From: Rufibacter radiotolerans
GTDB lineage: Bacteria > Bacteroidota > Bacteroidia > Cytophagales > Hymenobacteraceae
NCBI RefSeq assembly: GCF_001078055.1
Contig: NZ_CP010777.1
Location: 1,200,408-1,264,407, forward strand
Direction of reading: 5' to 3'
Length of the DNA: 64,000 bases
In this document: piece by piece, positions 36,101 through 44,054 of the stretch
Position numbering within the stretch: position 1 is the stretch's first letter
Layout of the letters: each line of letters starts with the position of its first letter
Position numbers and translations under genes: made by a program
Notes under the pieces: generated by a model
What the model saw: only the letters and a program-made list of their open reading frames with translations
Told to the model about the DNA's origin: nothing
Database searches by the model: none

Positions 36101-36644
36101 TATCATTGTGCTGGATACCGAGGTGTACTCCAATACCGGCGGGCAGAAATCTAAATCTACGCCGCTGGGGGCTAGCGCCAAGTTTGCGGTAGCGGGTAAG
36201 AAAAGCAGCAAGAAAAGCCTGGCGCTGCAAGCCATCTCTTATGAGAATGTGTATGTAGCGCAGGTGGCCATTGGGGCCAAAGACCTGCAGACGCTAAAGG
36301 CCATTGAAGAAGCTGCTGCGTATCCGGGCCCATCGCTGATCATTGCCTACTCCCACTGCGTGGAGCACGGCTATGAGCTCAAGCACGGGGTGTCACAGCA
36401 GGAGAAAGCGGTAGAGACCGGTTACTGGCCACTCTTCAGATTTGACCCATCCAAACCCAAAGGCAGCAGGTTCAGGTTAGACTCCAAAGCACCTTCTGCG
36501 CCGGTAAGTGAGTTCATGTACAAAGAAACCCGCTTTACCCGTGTGGTAAAAGAGGATGCTGCCTTAGGAGCAGAGCTGCTGCAACGTGCCCAGGAAGAGG
36601 TGGAGTCTAAATGGGAGAAACTTGATTTTCTGAAGAATTCATAA
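33108..36644 (+). CDS. nifJ: Pyruvate:ferredoxin (flavodoxin) oxidoreductase
   Basis: 1178 residues, the single-chain PFOR form. It converts pyruvate and CoA to acetyl-CoA and CO2 and reduces ferredoxin. The order is pyrimidine-binding domain I (YPITPASPMGEHVDVYSANK), domain II, gamma domain, two [4Fe-4S] sites (CSQCNKCVVICP and CTGCDLCVAVCP), then the ThDP domain with the CSGCGETPYVKLL proximal-cluster Cys pair and the GGDGWAYDIGSGGVDH motif. All cluster Cys look present. ATG at 33108 and 33111 are both possible. The enzyme is usually oxygen-labile, so its presence in this probable aerobe suggests use at low oxygen or protection. It shares a region with korAB, ferredoxin and complex I. Confidence 0.95.
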   Translation: MMKKDFPKLICDANEAVAIIAHKTNEVCAIYPITPASPMGEHVDVYSANKKKNIWGNIPRIVEMQSEGGAAGAVHGSLQAGALTTTFTASQGLLLMIPNMFKIAGELLPSVIHVAARTVATHALSIFGDHSDVMAARQTGYAMLFAGSVQEAMDFALISQVATFHSRVPFLNIFDGFRTSHEISKIDSIPDEVIKAMMPEEKVMDHRNRSLDPDHPVIRGTSQNPDVFFQAREAANLYYDRVPSIVQDVMDEFYGHTGRKYELFDYVGHPEAERVIIIMGSGEGAAWETVQSLTAQGEKVGVLFVRLYRPFSIQHFMDKLPATVTKVAVLDRTKEPGSTGEPLYLDVVTAFAESDREMPLIIGGRYGLSSKEFNPSMVKAVYDELLKSKPKNHFTIGINDDVSFTSLTYDPAFKAEKTTINCLFYGLGADGTVGANKNSIKIIGETTDNYVQGYFVYDSKKAGSQTVSHLRFGKEPIHSTYLIEEADFIACHQFNFVEKYDLLRKIKPGGTFLLNSPYSKEEVWEQLPQHLQEKIVENHLEFYVVDATKVAQAANLGKRTNTVLQTCFFAVSGVLPKEEAIQKIKDAIVKSYSHKGDKVVKMNFDAVDASLESLQKVDYPAMITNNRQLKPMMSGNSSAFVKEVLGKILAGTGDELPVSAFPIDGTFPTGTSQFEKRGIADFIPVWDDASLCSQCNKCVVICPHAAIRAKVVSNGELLGAPASLKTVPAKGRPFNEATESYILQVSPEDCTGCDLCVAVCPVESKEIPNTKAINMHRKLEVDVNENLHWDYFTNLPEYNRKELQLSNVKGSQFLEPLFEFSGACSGCGETPYVKLLTQLYGDSILIANATGCSSIYGGNLPTTPYKTNACGRGPAWANSLFEDNAEFGLGMRLALTKKQEIAVSLLKAVEPLVGSDLVADILNNPEVTETEKSQKLADIERLKVALDGVGDNPDVVKLRHFTEHLRKKAVWILGGDGWAYDIGSGGVDHIMASGEDINIIVLDTEVYSNTGGQKSKSTPLGASAKFAVAGKKSSKKSLALQAISYENVYVAQVAIGAKDLQTLKAIEEAAAYPGPSLIIAYSHCVEHGYELKHGVSQQEKAVETGYWPLFRFDPSKPKGSRFRLDSKAPSAPVSEFMYKETRFTRVVKEDAALGAELLQRAQEEVESKWEKLDFLKNS

Positions 36645-36651
36645 ATAACCA

Positions 36652-36684
36652 GGGGTAATCTGCCTTTCCAAAGCAGATTACCCC
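36652..36684. terminator. Hairpin after nifJ
   Basis: Perfect 12 bp arms GGGGTAATCTGC and GCAGATTACCCC with a 9 nt loop and no T-run. It starts 8 bp after the nifJ stop and ends 16 bp before the next gene, so it may attenuate or stabilise the transcript. Confidence 0.55.
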
Positions 36685-36699
36685 CTAACCTCTACTGTT

Positions 36700-37089
36700 A
36701 TGGAAGCAAAAGCCAAAGCCCAAGCCAGTCAATTATTTTATGAAGCCGTTGATAAACTAAACCGCGCCAAAGAAGAGTACTACAAGCCGGAAGAAGACCT
36801 TATGGCGTATTTAGTCTGCAAGAATGCGCAGTTTTCCATTGAGAATTTCCTGCGGGGCTACCTCCTGCATAACGGGGTAGATCCTGGAGAGAATGCCACC
36901 ATGAGTACCCTTTTTGAGGCGTGCAAAAGAATCAACCAGGGTTTTGAGCAAGTAGACCTTACAGCGCTGCACTGCAAGAACGAGAACGTTGACACCAGAT
37001 TCTGTAATGACGCCCCCAGGGCCTGTAACTGCCTGCACGTGTCTACCACGCTGGAGAGCTTCCTGAGAAAGGAAAATGTGATTGCCTGA
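36700..37089 (+). CDS. HEPN-like small helical protein downstream of nifJ
   Basis: 129 residues, mostly helical and soluble. The first half (SQLFYEAVDKLNRAKEEYY, then AYLVCKNAQFSIENFLRGYL) resembles a HEPN-type four-helix bundle as in nucleotide-binding or RNA-interacting proteins, though the RxxxxH nuclease motif is not evident. The second half holds four Cys within about 25 residues (HCKNENVDTRFCNDAPRACN), which might bind metal. It follows nifJ by 55 bp with a hairpin between. I do not recognise an exact family, and a link to PFOR is suggested only by position. Confidence 0.7.
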   Translation: MEAKAKAQASQLFYEAVDKLNRAKEEYYKPEEDLMAYLVCKNAQFSIENFLRGYLLHNGVDPGENATMSTLFEACKRINQGFEQVDLTALHCKNENVDTRFCNDAPRACNCLHVSTTLESFLRKENVIA

Positions 37090-37105
37090 CCGGTTTCATG
37101 CTTGG

Positions 37106-37153
37106 CGGTAAAAGGAAAAAGCTCCAAGAGATTGGAGTTTTTTCCTTTTACCG
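37106..37153. terminator. Strong terminator after the HEPN-like gene
   Basis: A 20 bp stem (CGGTAAAAGGAAAAAGCTCC with one wobble) and an 8 nt loop. The A/T-rich outer half supplies T-runs on both strands, so it can work in both directions. Confidence 0.8.
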
Positions 37154-37228
37154 GTAGGTGGTTTAATACATGTCTCTGCCATTTGCAGGCATTTAAAGAT
37201 TCCCCATTAAGCGCCTTCTTTCTGCCTT

Positions 37229-37268
37229 CTGTTTTAGGGCCCTTTTCCGGAAAACAGGCCCAAAACAG
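37229..37268. repeat. Dispersed intergenic palindrome, copy 10
   Basis: Arms CTGTTTTAGGGCCCTTTTC and GAAAACAGGCCCAAAACAG between two convergent genes. Confidence 0.8.
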
Positions 37269-37339
37269 AAATTGTCTAGAGTTGGTCCTCCAGGCGGTGA
37301 TGGCATGGGGAGGAGGAAAGCAGGCCTGCCGGTTGGAAT

Positions 37340-37573
37340 CTAAATAGCCAGGTTGAACTGGTGCGCCTCTGGCAGGTCTGGGTTAGTGCTGACGTGCGTA
37401 GCCGCATACGCCGGGCAATGGCCCACGGAACTGGTGAGTGCAAACACGGTGGCCATCGTCCCTAAGGCCAGGGCGGCTCCCCCGCGCACCTTATGGGTGG
37501 CAATCAAGGCGACGGCACCTGCCGCCACTGAGGACCTGATAATGCGGTCCAGGTTTCCCATATTCTTTTTCAT
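37340..37573 (-). CDS. DUF2892 (YgaP-like) small membrane protein
   Basis: 77 residues, starting MKKNMGNLDRIIRSSVAAGA. The opening NxGxxDRxxR, two hydrophobic helices (SVAAGAVALIATHKV, AALALGTMATVFALTSSVGH) and the CPAY motif near residue 53 are the DUF2892 hallmarks, best known as the membrane anchor of rhodanese YgaP. Here it stands alone without a rhodanese domain. The function is unknown. The C-terminal 20 residues (ATHVSTNPDLPEAHQFNLAI) extend past the usual domain end. Confidence 0.8.
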   Translation of the reverse strand: MKKNMGNLDRIIRSSVAAGAVALIATHKVRGGAALALGTMATVFALTSSVGHCPAYAATHVSTNPDLPEAHQFNLAI

Positions 37574-37767
37574 AGTGGTATTTTAAATTGGTTAGACACT
37601 TTCATTTTTTACAGGAGGCCGGTCACTGCTCCCTGTTTTCAGGCGGGGTCTTTAGCAGCGCCTGTTTTATTTCTAACGCTTCGGAGGGTTTTGTGTTACC
37701 GGATGGCCATGGCTGGCCTTACTTTCTAGTGGTTGGGCTTTGCTATCTCCGGTTGTAAACAGAAGGC

Positions 37768-37807
37768 CTGTTTTTAGGGTGTTTTCTGCAAAACAGGCCT
37801 AAAATGG
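37768..37807. repeat. Dispersed intergenic palindrome, copy 11
   Basis: Arms CTGTTTTTAGGGTGTTTTC and CAAAACAGGCCTAAAATGG in the 497 bp gap 37574-38070. That gap also holds the promoter at 38017-38044 and a very AT-rich stretch from about 37820, and nothing else I can support. Confidence 0.7.
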
Positions 37808-38016
37808 GAATCTTTAGTTACCTAAAATAGCAGCTTCATTAACAATCCAACAAAGCTCAAAAACTCAAATCTGAAGCGCAGTAATTAAGACTAGAACTTG
37901 ATAGTAGGATTAATAAAAGATAAAGACCCTAAATGTAATAGCTATAGTAAATGCAATTTAGTATTTCTATATTAATATAATGCAATATCCCTTGTAAAAA
38001 ATTAGCCCTCAGATGG

Positions 38017-38044
38017 TTGTATGTTATTTTAAATGTTAGATTTG
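38017..38044 (+). promoter_or_regulatory. Bacteroidetes -33/-7 promoter for the coiled-coil protein gene
   Basis: TTG at 38017-38019, 17 nt spacer, then TAGATTTG at 38037-38044 is an exact TTG-N17-TAnnTTTG match. The ATG at 38071 would have a leader of about 20 nt. Confidence 0.6.
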
Positions 38045-38070
38045 TATTCAACAACATAGAAAATTTATAT

Positions 38071-38904
38071 ATGGGAAAAACTTCTACTCGACTAGTGGCA
38101 GTATCTTTATCATTGATGTTTTGGGGGATGGCAGATTCTGCCTGGGCGCAAAGCCCAAGTGTAGCAGAAGCTGAAATGGTTGTCAACGGCGTAAGCCGGA
38201 AGGGACAGAGCATTGCCCTACCAGTAGACCATGTGGTGGTAGAGAAAGCCTGGAAAAACTATCTGAAAACGCAATCTGGCAGTCCCATCAAAGGGGAATC
38301 TTTCTGGTCCTTTGGCAAAGCAAAGGCGCCTAAAGGCATCTACCTTGTAGAGGAAGGCGAGATAGATACGATAAGTAGCAAACCTCTGAACATCTTTTCC
38401 AAGGTGGAAGGCGGGCCCAATAATACCACTTTATGGTGGTCCCTTGAGGTGGACGGTAAAAGCCTGAGCCAAGCGGGTACCCCAACAGAGTGGAACCGTA
38501 GCGCTGCCTTACTGCAGAAATTTTCCCAGAACCTTTACCTTGAAAACATTAAGTCTGAGGTAGATTTTGCCGAAGATGTAATGGTTTACTCGCAAGAGGA
38601 GGTCAAGCAGATGGAACGGTCGGCCAGTAAGATTCAGGCTAAAATCACCAAAACCCAGGAAGAGAAAGCCAAATTGGAATCAACCTTAGCAGCCCTTCCC
38701 GATGAGCCGGAAGACCTGGATCAGGAAGCTGAGGCCATCCCTACCCGGCAGGAACGTGCCCTGGCAGCCAAAACAAGAGAACTCAATGACCTGACCAAGA
38801 AACTGGAAAAAGCCCAGATGCGACAGGCCATTGCCAAACAAGAGATGGCAATCATGAGTCAGGAAATGGAAGCCGCCAAAGCGAAGCTTCAGAAAACGAA
38901 TTAA
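38071..38904 (+). CDS. Exported coiled-coil protein of unknown function
   Basis: 277 residues from ATG 38071. A Sec signal peptide (MGKTSTRLVAVSLSLMFWGM, cleavage probably after SAWA near residue 26) leads to a globular domain. A coiled coil follows from about residue 170 to the end (KQMERSASKIQAKITKTQEE, then TRELNDLTKKLEKAQMRQAI). It carries no lipobox. I do not recognise the family. Its last 24 codons recur at 43840-43914, and downstream sequence recurs too, as part of a tandem duplication. The perfect promoter just upstream and the nearby sigma factor copy suggest an envelope-related role, which is weak inference. Confidence 0.75.
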   Translation: MGKTSTRLVAVSLSLMFWGMADSAWAQSPSVAEAEMVVNGVSRKGQSIALPVDHVVVEKAWKNYLKTQSGSPIKGESFWSFGKAKAPKGIYLVEEGEIDTISSKPLNIFSKVEGGPNNTTLWWSLEVDGKSLSQAGTPTEWNRSAALLQKFSQNLYLENIKSEVDFAEDVMVYSQEEVKQMERSASKIQAKITKTQEEKAKLESTLAALPDEPEDLDQEAEAIPTRQERALAAKTRELNDLTKKLEKAQMRQAIAKQEMAIMSQEMEAAKAKLQKTN

Positions 38905-38962
38905 TTCCCTGTTTACGGGAAGAATGCCCCTCGGCCCTATGGTACCTTACTATAGGGCCGAT

Positions 38963-39003
38963 CTGTTTTAGGGCCGTTTTTTTGGAAAACGGCTCTAAAA
39001 CGG
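38963..39003. repeat. Dispersed intergenic palindrome, copy 12
   Basis: Arms CTGTTTTAGGGCCGTTTT and AAAACGGCTCTAAAACGG, 59 bp after the coiled-coil gene. It corresponds to the perfect palindrome at 43966-44019 in the duplicated copy of this region. Confidence 0.8.
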
Positions 39004-39063
39004 AAAGCGCACCCAGAGCGAAAAAACTGCAGTAGGGGAGAGCCAACGGGACCTAGGGCAAGG

Positions 39064-39180
39064 CCGCCATTACCCGAGCCACCAGGGCATCACAACGGTG
39101 CGTGCCAGGGTAAAATACTTCTAGGCTGGAAGATAATTTGTAAAAGCTCTCCTTAACATGGCCGTTGGCCGGGGTAACCG
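39064..39180 (-). pseudogene. Remnant of an ECF sigma factor gene (3' end only)
   Basis: This stretch matches the last 40 or so codons of the sigma gene at 44055-44726. The shared blocks include GCATCACAACGGTG and GCTCTCCTT in the same order and spacing, with many substitutions. The upstream part is gone and the reading frame is degraded. It sits at the same place relative to the coiled-coil gene and palindrome as the intact sigma gene does relative to their duplicate. The rest of 39181-39473 shows nothing recognisable. Confidence 0.75.
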
Positions 39181-39473
39181 CATCTTTGAAATCCTAAAAT
39201 TGCTTTAATCTTATTTACTTCTCCCTAAACCCTAATCTCTATTAGAGCAAGTGCGGCCTTTGAAGCGCTTTATAATTTTTTGTTTAAGAATTGCGCTCAA
39301 AAAGAGAAGGGGGTATTAAGCCGGAAGTTTTACGCATTGATATTCCATCAAGGAAGTAATAGGCTTATCCCGTCAGAACCTATGTAGTACAATACCATAT
39401 ACTGCTCCAGTGCGTAAAACAGAATAAGGCATTGCTATTTGCCTTTCACTGTTCCCTGAATGTCAAGCATGCT

Positions 39474-42400
39474 ATGGCAGAGCCAGCAATATCCGGGTTG
39501 GGGCAAAAAGCCTTAAAAACTGCCGCCGTTCTGTTGGCTAGTGTGGCAGCTTTATTTTTGGCGGCAATGGTGGCGTTGTACTTCCTGGCCGGCCCCCTGG
39601 TGGAGGGTTTTCTTAAAAGGCAGGTAGTAGGGCAAACAGAGGGGCTGTACCATATCAATTTTGATGATTTGCACCTGCACCTGCGTACGCGCAGCATGAC
39701 CCTGGAAGGGTTGCATCTCTACCCAGATACCGCTACCCACCGCCGGCAAAAGGAGAACGGGCAGGCCCGCCGCACTCTTCTTGAGGTGCAAAGCCAAAGG
39801 GTAACGCTCACCCGCATTAACCTGGCGGACCTGCTTTTTAAGAACCGGTTACATATAAATACCCTGGTGGCAGAGCGTCCTCTAATCACGCAGCTGCTGG
39901 ATGAATCGGTGGAGGAAGGACGGAGCCTTGGTAGCGGAAGCCTGAAAGCAGTTAGCATTCATAAGCTTGCCTTACAAAAGGCTAAATACAGGTATCTGGT
40001 GCTGGGGCGGCAGAGCAGACCTCGGCATAAAATACACCAATTTTCGCTTAAGATTCAGGACCTGCTGCTAGACTTACAGCAACAGGAAAGCCTCACCAAA
40101 ATGATTCTGGCAGGTGCGCTTGATCTGAACCTTATGGACTATACGTACCAAACTCCTGACAGCGTATATACCTTCCGGATCAGGAGTCTTGCTTACTCCT
40201 CAGGGCAGCAGGTGTTAAATGCATCGGGTGTAGCCGCGCTGCCCCACTTCCATGCAAACAGGGTGCTCCCTGAAAATAGGCGACACCGCATACTGTATCA
40301 AGTGGGTATACCCTTACTAAGCCTCAAAGGACTGGACCTGGCAGTAGCCTTCCGCACAAAGCGGCTTCTGCTTGACCAGTTGTTGCTCAACCGCACCGCT
40401 CTGCATATTGTTGAAGACACCTCTACGCCTGATTCTGCCGCCTTCCCTGGCCTGTCTGATATGTATGCCAGCCTATCGCATTACCTGCGGGAGATCAGCG
40501 TAAGGGAACTGCACTTGACCAGCGGCAGCTTCGGCTATAGCCAAAAAGAAAGCGCCGTGCATATCCTTCATCGGCTGGAACGGGCAGACCTGCATGTGCA
40601 GGCGCTTCAGCTTGATTCCGGGACTCTTTTTATGCCAAAAGCAAAAGCCTTTGCAGAAGCGGTGCAGCTTGTTTCAGAACACTATACTTACACCCCCCCC
40701 AACAGCCCCTATACCCTAAAGGCGGGTCGTATGCAGCTATCTACCCGCGATAAAACGTTGCAGGCAGAGAAATTGCACCTGGCCGGAGACTGGGATAAAA
40801 ACGATCGACTGAAAAATAGGGGTAAAGCTAAGCACACCTTTTATGACATTGCCCTGCCTGAACTACATGTAAGCGAGTTTGACCTGTTTAAGGCACTGCA
40901 GACCTCCCGGCTCACAATAGGAAGAATACGTGCCGTTCAGCCTGCGATAGATGTGCGCACCGACCAGGCAGTGCCAAAGACGGAGGAGGGTCCCTTTTTG
41001 CGGGAGTTGTACCCGCAGGTTTCAGGTTTGGTCAGTAGCCTTGAAGTAGGAGAGGTCATGATAACAAATGCTTCCCTTACCCACCATAGCAAGACCGGTG
41101 ATATTCAGCTACTGCAGCAACTGGAACACGCCTCTCTGGCAGCTACTGGCCTGTTGATAGACTCTGCCTTTATTTTTAATCCAGAGGTAACGCTACCGTT
41201 GCAGGAAGGGACTGTAACAGCGCTGAACTACCGCTACCGGGTGCCATACGGTAACCCTACCATTGCTTTAGCAGGCCTGCGGTACTCTACCCGCCAACAG
41301 GAATTCTGGGCTAATGGGGTGGAGGTTGTGTCAAGCCAGAATGCCAATGAACGGCACAAAAGCATTGATCATGGGAGCAGAAATATAATTGATCTTTCGG
41401 CCTCCGCATTAAGGGTGGCAGGCCTGGATTTGATCAGGGCACTGAAAACAGGTCATCTGGAGGCAAATATCCTGTTACTGCAGAATCCGGAGGTGGTCAT
41501 CCAATTGGACCGTACCGTTGCCGCTTCACAGGAAGGGTCGCAGGGAAAAGGGAAAGCGCTGTTCAACCTTCTGGATAAAGTTTCTGTAAATACCATTCAG
41601 CTGGAAGATGGCTCTTTCACATTAAATGAAAAGCTGGAACCGGTCTTGCGCACCCACTACCTGGAGCATGTTACCGCCACGGTATCAGGTTTTGAACTGA
41701 CGCCTTCCAGTTTTGCTCACCTGCAGAGTGTGCTCCCCATGCAGGAGATGACCCTGCTGGCAAAAGATTACACCTTCCAATCGACCGATAACCTTTATAC
41801 CATCCGGCTTGACAGCGTACATTATTCAACAAGAAACCAGGAGATTGTGGCCCATGCATTCAGCGTAAGTGCCAATAGAGAAGTGAATGAGCGCCTGAAA
41901 GCAGAAAACCCAGATCTGGCCAGCCGTAACCTGATAGACATTTCGTCAAAAAGATCACGCATTACCGGTTTTAATCTGATCCAGGCATATGCAACTGGGC
42001 AGTACCAAATGGAAAAGCTACTGCTTTCAAGTCCTAAAGTAACCATTCTGCAAGACCACAAAGTACCCCTCACTGCCAATAAAACAACCACTAACCAAGA
42101 TACGGCCGCAGCTAATGGCGCTATGGGGCAGCTAAATGAAATGGTCACAAGTTTAAAGGTGGCGCGCCTGGAGGTGGCAGACGGTACGTTTGATTTCCAA
42201 ATTCTGGAAGATACCATCCGGGAAAGCCAGACTTTGGAGCATGTAGCGCTTGCCATTGACGGGTTACGGCTGGTATCTCTGGAAGCCAACGATCCACTGG
42301 ATATATTTGCTGCCGATGACCTTGGCCTACTTATACAGGGGTATACCTACTTCACGCGTGATAGCCTGTATGCGCTGGAGGTGAAGGAAATAAAAGCATC

Positions 42401-43367
42401 TATGCGTAATAGGTCACTCATGGCTGACAGCCTCCGGGTGAGGCCTCTTTTCAGCAAAGAAGCCTATGACACCTTATTTACCTATGCCCGTAACCGGGTA
42501 GACGCTGTAGTACCTGAAATTATTATGCAGAAAATAAGCCTACGGGCACTTTTCAATAATCAGGATATAATAGCGGAGAAAATGATGATAAAGAACCCAG
42601 TGGTGGAGGTTTACCGCGATAACAGGCTAGGCTTTAATCCGGAGCTTAGGCCGCCTACCCTGCAAAGTGCGCTGCGAGACGTGGAGCTTTACATCCGGGT
42701 GGATACCATACTGGTGGAGAAGAACAACTTTCTGCACCCTATTATCGCAATAGATGGCATAAAACCGGCTGTTTTTGTGCTGGACAGCATCCAGTTGCAG
42801 GCGTATAACGTCACCAACGATACGGCCCTTATCAGAATAAACAATATAATGACTGTAAATGCCTCAGCTCTTTTTATGGGCGCCAGCACCTTACAAGTCC
42901 GGTTTCTTTTTGAGATGGATCATGCTAAGGACCGGTATACCTACCAAGGTACGTTGGAGCCAATGGATTTTTCGGCCCTGAATCCATTATTAGAGAACAT
43001 GGTCTACATAAGAATAAAGCGGGGTTGGATAAATAAGGCCTCGTTCTCAATGGAGGCTACTGGGGAGGAGGCCACCGGTCAGGTGCATTTCCCTTACAAA
43101 AACCTGAAGGTGCAGCTTCTCAATAGGCATAATCCAGATAACCCGGGCTTTCTGTTGAAGGCGGGTTCGCGGTTGGTTAATTGGCTGATCATTAAATCAA
43201 ATAACCCTTCAGCCTTTGGGAAATTCCGCAAGGGAGAGGTAAAGGTGATGTTGGATCCCCAGCGTTCTGTGTCTTACCACATAAGCAAGTCGGTGCAGGA
43301 TGGTGTCACCTCCAGCCTGATGGTGAAACTGGTGCACCGGATGGTCTCAAAATTTGTGAATTTATAG
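39474..43367 (+). CDS. Very large AsmA-like envelope protein with four internal repeats
   Basis: 1297 residues from ATG 39474 (MAEPAISGLGQKALKTAAVL). One N-terminal membrane helix (about 10-33) is followed by a very long beta-rich region, the layout of AsmA/TamB/DUF748-type proteins that span the periplasm and help move lipids or assemble the outer membrane. At least four repeats of about 190-200 residues each contain a line such as ANGVEV...NERxK, then SRNxIDIS, then GxDLIRALxTG, and then xLLLxxPxVxI. The C-terminal part (FPYKNLKVQLLNRHNPDNPG) resembles the AsmA end. It lies between sigma and tspO remnants, so it occupies a place once held by a duplicated sigma gene and DoxX gene. Confidence 0.75.
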   Translation: MAEPAISGLGQKALKTAAVLLASVAALFLAAMVALYFLAGPLVEGFLKRQVVGQTEGLYHINFDDLHLHLRTRSMTLEGLHLYPDTATHRRQKENGQARRTLLEVQSQRVTLTRINLADLLFKNRLHINTLVAERPLITQLLDESVEEGRSLGSGSLKAVSIHKLALQKAKYRYLVLGRQSRPRHKIHQFSLKIQDLLLDLQQQESLTKMILAGALDLNLMDYTYQTPDSVYTFRIRSLAYSSGQQVLNASGVAALPHFHANRVLPENRRHRILYQVGIPLLSLKGLDLAVAFRTKRLLLDQLLLNRTALHIVEDTSTPDSAAFPGLSDMYASLSHYLREISVRELHLTSGSFGYSQKESAVHILHRLERADLHVQALQLDSGTLFMPKAKAFAEAVQLVSEHYTYTPPNSPYTLKAGRMQLSTRDKTLQAEKLHLAGDWDKNDRLKNRGKAKHTFYDIALPELHVSEFDLFKALQTSRLTIGRIRAVQPAIDVRTDQAVPKTEEGPFLRELYPQVSGLVSSLEVGEVMITNASLTHHSKTGDIQLLQQLEHASLAATGLLIDSAFIFNPEVTLPLQEGTVTALNYRYRVPYGNPTIALAGLRYSTRQQEFWANGVEVVSSQNANERHKSIDHGSRNIIDLSASALRVAGLDLIRALKTGHLEANILLLQNPEVVIQLDRTVAASQEGSQGKGKALFNLLDKVSVNTIQLEDGSFTLNEKLEPVLRTHYLEHVTATVSGFELTPSSFAHLQSVLPMQEMTLLAKDYTFQSTDNLYTIRLDSVHYSTRNQEIVAHAFSVSANREVNERLKAENPDLASRNLIDISSKRSRITGFNLIQAYATGQYQMEKLLLSSPKVTILQDHKVPLTANKTTTNQDTAAANGAMGQLNEMVTSLKVARLEVADGTFDFQILEDTIRESQTLEHVALAIDGLRLVSLEANDPLDIFAADDLGLLIQGYTYFTRDSLYALEVKEIKASMRNRSLMADSLRVRPLFSKEAYDTLFTYARNRVDAVVPEIIMQKISLRALFNNQDIIAEKMMIKNPVVEVYRDNRLGFNPELRPPTLQSALRDVELYIRVDTILVEKNNFLHPIIAIDGIKPAVFVLDSIQLQAYNVTNDTALIRINNIMTVNASALFMGASTLQVRFLFEMDHAKDRYTYQGTLEPMDFSALNPLLENMVYIRIKRGWINKASFSMEATGEEATGQVHFPYKNLKVQLLNRHNPDNPGFLLKAGSRLVNWLIIKSNNPSAFGKFRKGEVKVMLDPQRSVSYHISKSVQDGVTSSLMVKLVHRMVSKFVNL

Positions 43368-43482
43368 CAGCATTTACTTTGGATAAAGCGGCCTGGGCCA
43401 CATGGAAGGTATTATGGGTGGAAAAACTTGTTCGTTCACGCCTTAGTCATCCCATTAACTTATCCTGGTTTTTTGCATTTTT

Positions 43483-43822
43483 TTAAAAGATCATCACTTC
43501 GGCCAGAGCCAAAACGGCCAAACTAGTCCAGTCAGCAGTAATAATCAGTGGACTTTTCTCCAGGTCTAATTCATGGTGCTTTAGAATGATGCCGTAAAGC
43601 GCCCAAATGCCTACCAGGCCCACAAGCGGGTTAGACCTGCTAAAGACCACAAACACCACCATGAGGGTAGCCACCGGAATCATGACCCTGCTCCAAACCG
43701 GCACGCTCAAAGGGGAGCCGTCCCAACCTAGGCTCACCAAAGCGGCGCTCACATTGGCCACCGTAACAATAAAAATCCAACCGAAATATAAACTCACCGG
43801 TACCTATGTGAATCATCTGGAG
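43483..43822 (-). pseudogene. Truncated second copy of the TspO-like gene (C-terminal half, two nonsense codons)
   Basis: The frame on the minus strand gives SLYFGWIFIVTVANVSAALV onwards, closely matching the second half of the intact gene at 45513-46331. Homology runs on to 43822. There the Trp of the intact SRWFTQVP has become TGA and the Gln has become TAG, so the piece upstream of the Met at 43797 is out of use. The first half of the gene is absent. The match ends where the coiled-coil remnant starts, which is the duplication junction. A 104-residue open frame survives (43483-43797) but is probably not functional. Confidence 0.8.
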
Positions 43823-43839
43823 TAAATAAGAGGCAATTC

Positions 43840-43914
43840 ATTGCCAGACAAGAGATGGCATTCATGAGCCAGGAGATGGAAGCCGCCAAGGCGAAGCTCC
43901 AGAAAATGAATTAA
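43840..43914 (+). pseudogene. Remnant of the coiled-coil protein gene (last 24 codons)
   Basis: It encodes IARQEMAFMSQEMEAAKAKL then QKMN and a stop, against the end of the intact gene at 38830-38904 (IAKQEMAIMSQEMEAAKAKL, QKTN). The copy is displaced by exactly 5010 bp, and no start or upstream part is present. Confidence 0.8.
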
Positions 43915-43965
43915 CCCCCTGTTTACGTGAAGAATGCCCTCCGGCCCTTTGGTACCTTACCATAG

Positions 43966-44019
43966 GGGCTTTCTGTTTTAGGCCCGTTTTCAGGAAAACG
44001 GGCCTAAAACAGAAAGCCC
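43966..44019. repeat. Dispersed intergenic palindrome, copy 13 (best copy, perfect 26 bp arms)
   Basis: Two perfectly complementary 26 bp arms (ending GGCCCGTTTTC and GAAAACGGGCC) are separated by only AG. The family core is 43973-44012. It lies between the coiled-coil remnant and the end of the sigma gene. Confidence 0.9.
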
Positions 44020-44054
44020 ATCCTGAGCGGGATTGCCGCAATAGTGTAAGCCCC

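Noticed and set aside
36700..37089. Toxin of a HEPN/MNT toxin-antitoxin pair
   Set aside because: No nucleotidyltransferase antitoxin gene is adjacent and no RxxxxH motif is seen.
39432..39473. TTG start for the AsmA-like protein
   Set aside because: The extra 14 residues have no signal or anchor character, and ATG 39474 opens into a proper membrane helix.
43483..43797. TspO-like 104-residue gene as a functional gene
   Set aside because: It is the second half of the intact protein, with two in-frame stops just before it and no signal or start context.
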